Assembly: GCA_018660415.1 (NCBI GenBank)
Contig: JABJKG010000010.1
Coordinates: 1 to 64,000 of the forward strand
Source: a bacterium
GTDB taxonomy: Bacteria > Babelota > Babeliae > Babelales > UBA12409
DNA length: 64,000 nt
Direction: 5' to 3'
A program made the position numbers and the translations under genes. This document shows, one piece after another, positions 17,506-25,504 of the stretch; position 1 is the first letter of the stretch, and every line of letters begins with the position of its first letter. The notes under the pieces are model-generated. The model ran no database searches. It saw only the letters and a list, made by a program, of their open reading frames with translations, and was not told the DNA's origin.

Positions 17506-17736
17506 TTATAGATCGTCTTTTTCGTCTTCGCTTGCTGTAACAGGTTCACCTTTGAGTTCACGCTCTATTTTTTTATAGTTGAGGAAAAGTTCATGGAGTT
17601 CTTTATTCATAAAATTGATTTGTGCTGCATGATCTTCATCAAGCCTTTTTGCAAAGGAATCTATACTGGTAAGAACAGTGCGCAATGATGTGTTGAGTGC
17701 GCTTAACTCTTGTATTAATCTTTTATTATCATCCAT
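17506..17736 (-). CDS. Small acidic coiled-coil protein, 76 aa, cytoplasmic
   Basis: There is no signal peptide, unlike the neighbours. The sequence is one amphipathic helix pair (LIQELSALNTSLRTVLTSI, then NKELHELFLNYKKIERELKG) ending in an acidic tail, EDEKDDL. AGGGG lies seven bases before the ATG. It may be a small adaptor or chaperone for the flanking secreted coiled-coil proteins, but that rests on position alone. No family recognised. Confidence 0.65.
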   Translation of the reverse strand: MDDNKRLIQELSALNTSLRTVLTSIDSFAKRLDEDHAAQINFMNKELHELFLNYKKIERELKGEPVTASEDEKDDL

Positions 17737-17929
17737 AACGATACCCCTATTAAAATATTTATTTTTTACTCTTATTTCTTACCGTAGCAAAATCACACCC
17801 CAAACTTCAAGCATTGGTTGTGATCTGTGTTGTTAGTTTTGTATTTTTTTGTGCCGTAATAAGCAATAATTTTGGGGAGCAAACGTTTGTGGATTCTGAA
17901 CGACTCTAAACTCCCGTTGAAACTATTGC

Positions 17930-18757
17930 TTAGAGCTCGGGTGGTGGAGAATATACTCTTGATTTCGTGTCTTCAATCCAGTCAAACAATTTAGCTGCCT
18001 CAGATGGTTGTGCCCATCGGCCAAGCTCTACTTTTGCCTTTAGAAACTCACGATAAGATTGGTCATTTGTTCCGGATTGATATACTCGGCTAGCATAGTC
18101 TGCTTGAGTTATAACTGCTTCTTCTCGAAGAGAGGCGTTGAATTCATCTTGTTTTGCTTGCCACTCTCCTTGCCTTATGGCGCGTTCAGCTTGGTTAAAT
18201 TTGCTTTCAGCTAGAGCTGCCTCCTCCGAGGCTTGCTGTAGTTGAGCTTTAATCTGTATCCTTTGCGCAAGCATTTGACGACTTTCATCCTTTGTTGGAG
18301 GGATGGGTGAAGCGACCCACTTTAAACCGACCCATTCCCCCTTTTGCCCTGTCATGAAATAGCGCTCTAAAGGATCTAGTTGTTTTTTCAGTTTTTTGAT
18401 TGTTTTTCTTGCTCTACTAACCTCTTCCTCAGCTTTGAGTTTTGGATCGACTACAAGTGACCATGCTGCATTTACTCGGTATTTATTGTAAGGGGTGCGG
18501 GTTTCTCTGAATTCCTTTCGTGCTTTTAGAAGTGCTAGGTGTGCGTTTCTGAAGTCAAGATTATCTAAAACTGGATCCTGTGTTATGGACTCGTTTCCCC
18601 GGGGAGGATTATCTGATACAGGCCCACGCTCGTAAGCCAGTTCTTTTTGTCTTTCTAGATAAACTTGCATTTCCTTATATTCTGCTTTCGTACCTGCATT
18701 AATACAAATCGCGGGTATAATACTGGCGAATATAAAGAGAAATAAAAACTGTTTCAA
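17930..18757 (-). CDS. Secreted helical protein, 275 aa (paralog of 16654-17307)
   Basis: TTG is the likely start (GAAAG eight bases upstream), giving MKQFLFLFIFASIIPAICINA, a signal peptide. The rest is charged and helical, with a basic heptad segment (VSRARKTIKKLKKQLDPLE) and a long Ala/Glu/Gln helix (QASEEAALAESKFNQAERA). The central GQKGEWVGLKWVASP block marks it as a homolog of the 16654 product. Probably periplasmic or exported; function unknown. It diverges from murE. Confidence 0.72.
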   Translation of the reverse strand: MKQFLFLFIFASIIPAICINAGTKAEYKEMQVYLERQKELAYERGPVSDNPPRGNESITQDPVLDNLDFRNAHLALLKARKEFRETRTPYNKYRVNAAWSLVVDPKLKAEEEVSRARKTIKKLKKQLDPLERYFMTGQKGEWVGLKWVASPIPPTKDESRQMLAQRIQIKAQLQQASEEAALAESKFNQAERAIRQGEWQAKQDEFNASLREEAVITQADYASRVYQSGTNDQSYREFLKAKVELGRWAQPSEAAKLFDWIEDTKSRVYSPPPEL

Positions 18758-18992
18758 TTATTGTTCTTTCATATTTTAACTAAAATTTATTTGTGAATTA
18801 ATACTGCTTTTAGCAATTTTCTATAACTATCTCCCCACAAGAGGGAGCATTGTTAACTTAATTATTATTTACTATTATAACAAAATATCGTTACAATCTT
18901 CAAGTGCTGGGTGTTGTTTATTGTGTGGTTAAGAAAATTAAATAGTTTTGCTAGACTGGGCATATCAGATTGATATCTCAAAGGAGCAGCAG

Positions 18993-20414
18993 ATGAACTT
19001 ACCAAAAATATTTAAAGTAGCGTGTCATACGGATAACGTTGGTCAAGGATCTACGTTTGTAGCGGTTTTAGGAGCTACGAGTAATGGCACTTTATATATT
19101 AATAAGGCCCTTGATCGTGGTGCAACAACGGTGGTGGTTGAGCATGATGTTCAGCTGGATCAGGAATTACTCAATCGTTGCTTGAAGGAAGATATCAGTA
19201 TTACTCGTGTTGATAATGCCCGGCTAGCATTGGCGCAACTGAGTGCTAAGGCTTACGACAACCCTGCTGATAAGCTAAAAATTATTGGTATTACTGGCAC
19301 TAAAGGAAAAACTACCAGTGTTTACTTACTTCATCATGTTTTAAAGCAGGCTGGTAAAAAGGTTGCTATGTTGACCGGAGTTGAAAACAAAATCGGTGAT
19401 GAAAGTTTTTCTGCGCAATTAACAACACCACACCCAGACTATATACACATGTTTTTCGCACAGTGTGTGGGAGAGGGCGTTGAGTATGTTGTCATGGAAG
19501 CCTCGGCTCAGGGATTTAGTCTTCATCGCTTAGAGACCATTTTTTTTGCTGCTATGGTATTTACTAATTTTTCGTTAGAGCATTCGGAATTTTATGCGGA
19601 TATAGAGGATTATTTTGAAGCGAAGTGTCAAATTTTTGAGCATTGTCGTGAGAATGCGCCGCGGATTGTCAATGCCGATGATACGTGGGTTAAGAAGATA
19701 ATGTCTGCGTACAAAAACCTTATAACTACTGGTATAAGTACAAATGCGGCTATAACGGGGCGATTATGCAGGGCCGATATGGCAGGGTTGAAAATGGATA
19801 TTACGTATGGGTCTCATGTACTCACTCTTGAATCGAATACTGTCGTAGGTTCCTATAATGCTGAAAACATTCTTGGTGTTTTTGCCTGTGCTTTAAAGCT
19901 TGGTATTGATCCAGAAGTTATTAAAGACGCTTTAGAATCGTTTAGAGTTGTTCCTGGGCGGTTGGAACGGTTTGAGTTAGACAATGAGGTAGTGGTCGTT
20001 GTTGATTATGCTCATAATCCATCATCGTTTCAGGCATTGTTTTCCATGTTGCACAGTAACACAAAGGATTTATCAGTGGTTTTTGGATGTGGTGGTGGAA
20101 GGGATACATCCAAGCGTCCCATCATGGGTGAGCTTGCTGCTCGGTACTGTAATAAAGTATATTTAACGACAGATAATCCGCGTAATGAGGATCCTGAAAG
20201 TATTGTACAGGATATTTTGCTTGGTATTCCCAATGAGAAGCAAGGCTCAGTCGTTATTGAGCATGATCGTGCAAAGGCTATTGCCCGTGCTGTTCAGAAT
20301 GCACGGCCCGGAGGAATTGTTGCTATTCTTGGCAAAGGCCCGGATGAATATCAGCTGGTAGGTTCAACCAAAACATTCTTTAGTGATAAACAGCAGGTCC
20401 GTAAGCTTTGCTAA
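18993..20414 (+). CDS. murE: UDP-MurNAc-tripeptide synthetase MurE (meso-DAP-adding type)
   Basis: MurE adds the third residue of the peptidoglycan stem peptide in the cytoplasm. The Mur-ligase P-loop is GITGTKGKTTSVYLL (about residue 110), and the C-terminal domain carries TTDNPRNEDPE. DNPR is the known specificity motif for meso-diaminopimelate. The frame opens with TTG at 18948, but AAAGGAG stands eight bases before the ATG at 18993, so I start there (473 aa). No other mur gene is adjacent. It shows that the cell makes mDAP peptidoglycan. Confidence 0.95.
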   Translation: MNLPKIFKVACHTDNVGQGSTFVAVLGATSNGTLYINKALDRGATTVVVEHDVQLDQELLNRCLKEDISITRVDNARLALAQLSAKAYDNPADKLKIIGITGTKGKTTSVYLLHHVLKQAGKKVAMLTGVENKIGDESFSAQLTTPHPDYIHMFFAQCVGEGVEYVVMEASAQGFSLHRLETIFFAAMVFTNFSLEHSEFYADIEDYFEAKCQIFEHCRENAPRIVNADDTWVKKIMSAYKNLITTGISTNAAITGRLCRADMAGLKMDITYGSHVLTLESNTVVGSYNAENILGVFACALKLGIDPEVIKDALESFRVVPGRLERFELDNEVVVVVDYAHNPSSFQALFSMLHSNTKDLSVVFGCGGGRDTSKRPIMGELAARYCNKVYLTTDNPRNEDPESIVQDILLGIPNEKQGSVVIEHDRAKAIARAVQNARPGGIVAILGKGPDEYQLVGSTKTFFSDKQQVRKLC

Positions 20415-20476
20415 CTACGATGACTAGCTGGAGCAAACACTAACGACTTAACAGTCCAAAACTTCTTGTTTAATGC

Positions 20477-20755
20477 TTATTTAAGTAGGTGTTGTAGTTT
20501 AGTTGCCATAGCACACGTTTTTACGTTGTTGGTTGCAGCCTGAACACTGGCACCCTTACTGGCTTCTCCTGCGGTCAAACATTTTTTAAAGAGGCTATTG
20601 TTACGCAGGTTTGTACAAATAGTTTTAGTAACAGTTACACCATCTCCTGGACGTTCTAAGCATTGAGTTACACAGCTCGCTTCTTTAGCAGTAAGGCTAT
20701 TTTGAATTAGCATTAATGTTAATATTCCAAGGAATTTAGTTATTTTCTTTATCAT
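20477..20755 (-). CDS. Small secreted cysteine-containing protein, 92 aa
   Basis: The signal peptide is MIKKITKFLGILTLMLIQNSLTA; five cysteines occur in the mature part (SCVTQC, ICTN, KKCL, KTCA). It follows another Cys-rich secreted gene 15 bases upstream, and the two probably form an operon. The spacing CxxxC resembles the CIKQC of the neighbour, so they may be distant paralogs folded by disulfides. Function unknown. Confidence 0.7.
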   Translation of the reverse strand: MIKKITKFLGILTLMLIQNSLTAKEASCVTQCLERPGDGVTVTKTICTNLRNNSLFKKCLTAGEASKGASVQAATNNVKTCAMATKLQHLLK

Positions 20756-20770
20756 AATATCTCCACAATT

Positions 20771-21121
20771 TTATTTTTTGGATTTTAATGAAACCTGAGG
20801 ACAGCACTGTATGTTTTCAATACACTTTTTTAAGTCAGCGGTGTCTGGATTTGCTTTAAATAGGTTGTAAATGCATTTTGGATCCTGCTTACATGCTAAC
20901 GCACAATCGGCTGGTGAGTTGTCAACATCAGTTGGTGCTATACATAAAGCATAACCTTCTTTACAGTAGAGCTCACACTTATTAGCGTTGACAGTTTTAT
21001 TTGCTTTACACTGTTTGATACAGGCTAGTTCCTGTTTTTTTTCGAGCTTGGTTTGTTTTGTCCAACTGTTTTGAGCGAAAAACACTGTAAATAAAGCAAT
21101 CACTAAGAATGTTTTTTTCAT
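20771..21121 (-). CDS. Small secreted cysteine-rich protein, 116 aa
   Basis: A signal peptide (MKKTFLVIALFTVFFAQNSWT) is followed by about 12 cysteines in under 95 residues (CIKQC, KCELYC, LCIA, DCALAC, KCIY, KCIENIQCC). Repeated CxxxC pairs suggest helical-hairpin disulfides. Such folds need an oxidising compartment, which fits the exported thiol-redox genes elsewhere in the window. It is first in a two-gene operon with 20477-20755. Function unknown. Confidence 0.75.
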   Translation of the reverse strand: MKKTFLVIALFTVFFAQNSWTKQTKLEKKQELACIKQCKANKTVNANKCELYCKEGYALCIAPTDVDNSPADCALACKQDPKCIYNLFKANPDTADLKKCIENIQCCPQVSLKSKK

Positions 21122-21205
21122 ACACGTCCCTACTGGAGTAAGAATAATCTATTTTATTCCAGTATATTGGAAGTGTGAGTTAAATCGCAACAGTTTGTTT
21201 GGGTT

Positions 21206-21610
21206 TTACTTCTTTCTTCTGGCTGTAGACGCCTTGCTGGCTGTTAATTCTTTAGGGAGTTGGTTTAGATTTGTTTTGACGGTCTTGACTTCCTGCATGA
21301 GAACATATGAAAGAAGGGTACGGAGGATGATTAATACAAGGATGATGCCCAGTTTTTCATAGGTAACATGCATCAGGGTTGAGATTACGTCAGCGGCCAC
21401 CAGGAGTTCTAGTCCAGATACGATAGACTGTCCCAGCTCGGTTCTAAACTGCCAAAACCGTTCTACGATGGACTTACCTGTGCAGGTTGCATAAACATAA
21501 GCAGCAATGGATCGTAATCCACCATATGAAATAATAAGAATACCAGCCAGTTCGAAGATTTCCTTACAAACGGTAAGGACCTTCATTTTATACATAAAAT
21601 AATGCCACAT
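21206..21610 (-). CDS. DUF1622 family membrane protein
   Basis: The 134-residue protein has three hydrophobic helices (FELAGILIISYGGLRSIAA; LELLVAADVISTLMH; LGIILVLIILRTLLSYVL) and ends in a basic tail. The block RTELGQSIVSGLELLVAAD followed by ILRTLLSYVL is the DUF1622 signature as I know it. AAGGAG lies ten bases before the ATG. Inner membrane; the family has no established function. Confidence 0.75.
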   Translation of the reverse strand: MWHYFMYKMKVLTVCKEIFELAGILIISYGGLRSIAAYVYATCTGKSIVERFWQFRTELGQSIVSGLELLVAADVISTLMHVTYEKLGIILVLIILRTLLSYVLMQEVKTVKTNLNQLPKELTASKASTARRKK

Positions 21611-21763
21611 GGGTTTTATTCTCCTTATTATTTTTTATTTTATTTAAAAATAATTCCTTGTTTAATGTCCATCATTACATCGGTTTTAGATTGAAGAGCC
21701 TGAAATAGAAGCATTGTTTTTGAGAGACAAAACTTGTTATGACCATTAAAAAAGGGGAGAGTA

Positions 21764-22348
21764 ATGCCAAAGTTGAAAAAATATGTTGAACGGCGAGACT
21801 TATCTAAGAGTAAAGAGCCTAAGGCGGTTGTAAAACTCAAGGGCTCAAAACAGATCTTTGTGATCCAGAAACATGAAGCCAGTCACTTGCATTATGATTT
21901 TAGGTTAGAGATTGACGGGGTTTTAGTGTCATGGGCGGTTCCGAAAGGGCCATCGACTAACCCTGCCGATAAGCGGTTAGCTGTTCGTACCGATGATCAT
22001 CCTATGGATTATGCCAAGTTTGAAGGAATTATTCCTGAAGGTAACTATGGCGGCGGCACGGTCATGGTTTGGGATTATGGAATTTATAAAAACATTAAGG
22101 TTAAGGATGGCAAGCTGGTGCCAATGAAACAGTGCCTCAAGAACGGCCAGATTGAAGTCTGGCTTGATGGCCATAAGCTCAAGGGCGGCTATGCTCTCAT
22201 AAAAACTAAGTTTGGTAGTTCTGGCGATAACTGGTTATTGGTTAAGATGCGCGATGATGAGGCTGACGCTCGTAGAAATCCAGTCAGTACTCAAAACAAG
22301 TCGGCATTGACTGATCGTACCATGACAGAGATCAAGAAGGCCCAGTAA
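21764..22348 (+). CDS. Stand-alone LigD-type 3'-phosphoesterase domain
   Basis: The PE domain of bacterial NHEJ ligase LigD trims 3'-ribonucleotide and 3'-phosphate ends. All signatures are present: FVIQKHEASHLHYDFRLEI, LVSWAVPKGPSTNP, DDHPMDYAKFEGIIPEGNY and GGGTVMVWDYGIY. His and Asp/Glu of HYDFRLE and DDHP form the metal site. At 194 aa it lacks ligase and polymerase domains, and no ku is in the window. Such single-domain PE proteins are known in bacteria and archaea. AAAAGGGGAGAG precedes the ATG. Confidence 0.9.
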   Translation: MPKLKKYVERRDLSKSKEPKAVVKLKGSKQIFVIQKHEASHLHYDFRLEIDGVLVSWAVPKGPSTNPADKRLAVRTDDHPMDYAKFEGIIPEGNYGGGTVMVWDYGIYKNIKVKDGKLVPMKQCLKNGQIEVWLDGHKLKGGYALIKTKFGSSGDNWLLVKMRDDEADARRNPVSTQNKSALTDRTMTEIKKAQ

Positions 22349-22357
22349 GCCTGGGCC
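22339..22357. terminator. GC-rich hairpin over the LigD-PE stop codon
   Basis: GGCCCAG (22339-22345) and CTGGGCC (22351-22357) form a perfect 7-bp stem; the UAA stop sits in the five-base loop. It lies between convergent genes. No T-run follows on either strand, so termination efficiency is doubtful. Confidence 0.4.
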
Positions 22358-22363
22358 TCAAAG

Positions 22364-23356
22364 TTATTGGGGTAAGCTACCATGTAGTTCATGCGCTTCT
22401 TTGGCACGAGCTGCAAAGAAGTTTCTTTCTTCTCCACCAGAAAATACTTTGGCCATATCAGAATACATTGCAAACTTATTCCAGGCTAATTTACGTCTGG
22501 TCATAAATTCTTTAGGGAGGGTGTTATCCGGTGGTCGAAAGCTTGTAACTTGGAGTTTGCCATTTTCAGCTACTGCAAGTTGGCCAGGATCCCAAATACC
22601 AGCTTCTACGAGTTTTTGCACTGTGTTTAAATGTGCACCTTCTGTTTGACAGTATTGGACTACTGCCCAATGGTTGGGATTTCTTTTGCTCAGAGGCTGG
22701 GTTGTAAGGAGCCAATCATGGTCACTAAATTGAGGTGGTGCAAACTTTGAAAACTGCCAGGCACTCATATCTGAAGTTATCTCTACAGGCAATTCACCGT
22801 CTTCAATGGCTTTGCGTACTTCTGTCCAATGGATGAGTGATGACAGTAGATGCCATTGACAGGTATAGAGATCCCGTTGATCAGTAGGAGTGACTCTGCT
22901 GCCGCTTCTCAAAAGAGGAATCCACACTTCACATCCAGCAGATGGAACTGATACTTGAGCATAGTCATCCTTGACTTCCATGAGACTTAAATAGCTGCTT
23001 CGGTTTGTAATGTCGAATATTTTTTCTCTACCACGGCTTGGTAAGCATGCGCCTTCGGCATCGTACGCCCGTACTTGTAACAGTAATCTACAAGCAGGGT
23101 CCGTAGCAAACACTGTTGTAAGAGCCTTGTGTCTTGGTGTGGGAATCGAGTGCATACGTTCGATGACAGTGTCAAACGTGTCTTCACCAATACGAAGTTG
23201 ATCAGTGTCAGGATCCATGAGGATGCTGCGCAAGTGACGGCTGGGATCTTTCTGTTCTATAAAAGGTGCTTCTACCATCTCCCAGGATTCATCTTCCATC
23301 CCATGGACAGTAGTGATACTAGAAAGGCTTAATAAGAGTAGTGTTGTTTTATTCAT
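22364..23356 (-). CDS. Secreted degenerate kinase-like protein, 330 aa
   Basis: Most divergent member of the four-gene family at 22.3-26.4 kb. A short signal peptide (MNKTTLLLLSLSSITTVHG) is followed by a domain whose C-terminal half aligns with the others: DHDWLLTTQPL (hinge strand), EAGIWDPGQLAVAENGKLQV (catalytic-loop position) and SFRPPDNTLPKEF. The lysine strand reads VWIPLL, with Pro at the Lys position. The catalytic-loop Asn and the DFG-type Asp are absent, so phosphotransfer is not expected. It may bind a ligand or host protein. Assignment by family comparison within the window. Confidence 0.6.
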   Translation of the reverse strand: MNKTTLLLLSLSSITTVHGMEDESWEMVEAPFIEQKDPSRHLRSILMDPDTDQLRIGEDTFDTVIERMHSIPTPRHKALTTVFATDPACRLLLQVRAYDAEGACLPSRGREKIFDITNRSSYLSLMEVKDDYAQVSVPSAGCEVWIPLLRSGSRVTPTDQRDLYTCQWHLLSSLIHWTEVRKAIEDGELPVEITSDMSAWQFSKFAPPQFSDHDWLLTTQPLSKRNPNHWAVVQYCQTEGAHLNTVQKLVEAGIWDPGQLAVAENGKLQVTSFRPPDNTLPKEFMTRRKLAWNKFAMYSDMAKVFSGGEERNFFAARAKEAHELHGSLPQ

Positions 23357-23421
23357 GATGTAATAACCTTAAGTAAAAATTAATGTTGAAAATAGTATAC
23401 TCTGGTCTAAAAAGAGAGCAA

Positions 23422-24495
23422 CTACTTTTTCTTTATCTTCTCTTTAACATTGCGCAGTTCGTCTTTCATTTCTTTATAGGCTTCAGTAAGCTCTTTTTGT
23501 TCGATTTCTTTTGCTTCTCCATAGAGGCTCAATGCTTTTTTAACACGTTCTTGGATACGTTTTTTAGTTGGGCCGTCTGGAAGCACTTTTGCTAGCTTAG
23601 TAAAGCCTACATATCGGTTCCAGCATTGTTTGGCGATTGAGTTGTTATAAAATGCACTTGGAAGGCCCATGTTGGGTGCCGATAATGTGTTGTCTGGTTC
23701 TCTGAACTCGGTTATAACGATGGTACCGTTTTTATCAAAATTGACCGGGGTCATGCGCCAGAGGCCGCCCTTATCGATGAGTATTTCCAGAGCGTTGATC
23801 TGGTCTAGTGAAAGGTTGGCAAGGAGTTTATCTCGTTGTTCTTTATCTGCCTTGGTTTGTAGATCAAGCTGATCGACTGGAGTATAGATTACAAGGAAAT
23901 CGCGATCGGAAAACTGAACTCCTTTCTTATTTGGACGTGCCAGGTTGCTATAATGCCATGCGTACATGTTCTGTGGGATCTTGATGAGTTTCTCGAGGCC
24001 TTCCTGTTCGATGACACGTTTGATTTTCAACCATGCTGGAATACTGCTCACCATTTGTTGTTGAAATGAGATAGGATCAAAGATCCCGGAGCGAGATTCT
24101 CGTTCACTGATTCCACGCAATGGAATAAGGATATGATGATTAGTTGAATCAGCTACCACAGCATGCGTCGGTACACCAATGGTTTTAAGCTTTGATCGTT
24201 TGATAATGTCGTTTACAATTTTAAGATCTTTTTCGTCCAATACAGGTTTATTGTAAGATCGTATTTGTTCTAATACTCGTTTGCCCGACTTCCCTTTAAA
24301 TGCTTGCTCGAGGGAGTTTTGTACAGGCTGTGGGACAAAAAAGGAGCGTTTTACTCCTTCAAGAAAATAAAAGTCGCTACCAAAAAAGTTTTGTAATTCA
24401 GTTTCACCTGGTTGTGGTTGTTGAACAAAGATATTGTTAGGGCTGATAGGGCTACAGAGAGCTAAGAGTGATAATAGTACTAACTGTTTTTTCAT
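23422..24495 (-). CDS. Secreted degenerate kinase-like protein, 357 aa
   Basis: Signal peptide MKKQLVLLSLLALCSPIS. The N-terminal helical domain (LQNFFGSDFYFLEGVKRSF ... VLEQIRSY) matches that of the 25505 product. In the kinase-like half, P125 replaces the β3 Lys (HILIPL), R247 replaces the catalytic Asp (LWRMTPVNF, with N252 kept) and E263 takes the DFG-Asp place (ITEFREPDNTL). It therefore looks like a pseudokinase-like paralog. The C-terminal 35 residues are a charged helix. Start supported by GAAAG upstream. Confidence 0.65.
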   Translation of the reverse strand: MKKQLVLLSLLALCSPISPNNIFVQQPQPGETELQNFFGSDFYFLEGVKRSFFVPQPVQNSLEQAFKGKSGKRVLEQIRSYNKPVLDEKDLKIVNDIIKRSKLKTIGVPTHAVVADSTNHHILIPLRGISERESRSGIFDPISFQQQMVSSIPAWLKIKRVIEQEGLEKLIKIPQNMYAWHYSNLARPNKKGVQFSDRDFLVIYTPVDQLDLQTKADKEQRDKLLANLSLDQINALEILIDKGGLWRMTPVNFDKNGTIVITEFREPDNTLSAPNMGLPSAFYNNSIAKQCWNRYVGFTKLAKVLPDGPTKKRIQERVKKALSLYGEAKEIEQKELTEAYKEMKDELRNVKEKIKKK

Positions 24496-24555
24496 ACAAA
24501 GGCTTTCTCAGTATTGAAATTTATTTCTTTGTATGAAAACTACCTTAAGTTAATC

Positions 24556-25239
24556 CTATAAACAAGAGTTAAGTTGCAGGATTTTTTCTCTTAGTTTCAA
24601 AATGGTTTCATCATCAGCCTTGGCAAATGGATATCCCAATAACTTATCAAGGTTCATCAGCCCCGCATGGGTATTCCAAAGTTCTTTTGCAGCGTCGGTT
24701 GCATAGAAGTTTTTAGCTAGGCTGTTATTGGGTTGTTCCATATCAATATAGGCGAATCTACCATCTGCAGTAAAGTTAGTATTACTGGGGCTAACATCCC
24801 AGAACTTTCCATGGATAATGAGGTATTTAATAGCTAATTTTTGTCGTTCACTCATTTGTTCTATCATCATCGGTTTAAAGCTTGGGTTAGCGAGGGAGAC
24901 TTTGCTGGAAAGAACAACATAGTTATCGTCGCTCAACGGTGTGCTTGGGGTTTCACGTTCATGGTTGCGGATATCGCCGATATACCAGAAATATTTTTCA
25001 TCCGGCAGAGCAATTTCTTTATGGTATCCCTGCTCGAGAGCATAAGGTGTACTTAATGCTTGCTTGGCGGCAATCCAATTAGGAACGCGGCTGACATTTT
25101 GATACACGTTTTCTTCGCCTTCGATCATATTATTATCTTTGACAAGAGGGAGCTTTATAAGATACCCCGGTATCTCAGGGTGCTCTAATATAAGGGTATG
25201 TCCGACGGCTACAGATTTAAATTCACTTTTATCGATCAT
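24556..25239 (-). CDS. Kinase-like domain, downstream half of a stop-interrupted gene
   Basis: This half has no signal peptide and no clear ribosome site. It is in the same frame as the upstream half (25243-25500), separated only by a TAA and a GCC codon. It retains kinase-like marks: K29 in GYLIKL (β3), a hinge-like DDNYVVLSSKVSL, D148 with N153 in FWDVSPSN (D-x4-N), and D166 in AYIDMEQP, thirteen residues after N153, exactly as in protein kinases. Possible explanations are a recent nonsense mutation, stop readthrough or re-initiation. Confidence 0.6.
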   Translation of the reverse strand: MIDKSEFKSVAVGHTLILEHPEIPGYLIKLPLVKDNNMIEGEENVYQNVSRVPNWIAAKQALSTPYALEQGYHKEIALPDEKYFWYIGDIRNHERETPSTPLSDDNYVVLSSKVSLANPSFKPMMIEQMSERQKLAIKYLIIHGKFWDVSPSNTNFTADGRFAYIDMEQPNNSLAKNFYATDAAKELWNTHAGLMNLDKLLGYPFAKADDETILKLREKILQLNSCL

Positions 25240-25242
25240 GGC

Positions 25243-25500
25243 TTAAAGGAGTTTGGTTTTGCACATTTCTTTAATAGCTGCTCGGGGGAACTTATGGGAC
25301 AAGCCTAATACTTTTGCGTTGTCAGCCTTGGATTTAATGAGTAAAAGCTTTGCTTGTAAGTCATTTGGGATACAAAATTGTTTTTCCACCTCGGTGCGCA
25401 TGGTTGGATTTGTGAACAGTTGATCGAGATTGTGAGGAGCTGTTGTTTTTGAGTAGGTGTGCATGCCTATAAGGCTGAAGAGTAATAATATTTTTTTCAT
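25243..25500 (-). CDS. Signal peptide and N-terminal domain, upstream half of a stop-interrupted gene
   Basis: The 85-aa product has a signal peptide (MKKILLLFSLIGMHTYS) and the family's helical N-terminal domain (NLDQLFTNPTMRTEVEKQF), matching DNLSQFFNNPELCTAVKQ of the next gene. It stops at TAA (25243-25245), after which the same frame continues into the 227-aa kinase-like half. As it stands this is a truncated secreted fragment or half of a pseudogene. It starts four bases after the 25505 gene's stop, so the two are cotranscribed. Confidence 0.6.
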   Translation of the reverse strand: MKKILLLFSLIGMHTYSKTTAPHNLDQLFTNPTMRTEVEKQFCIPNDLQAKLLLIKSKADNAKVLGLSHKFPRAAIKEMCKTKLL

Positions 25501-25504
25501 AAAG

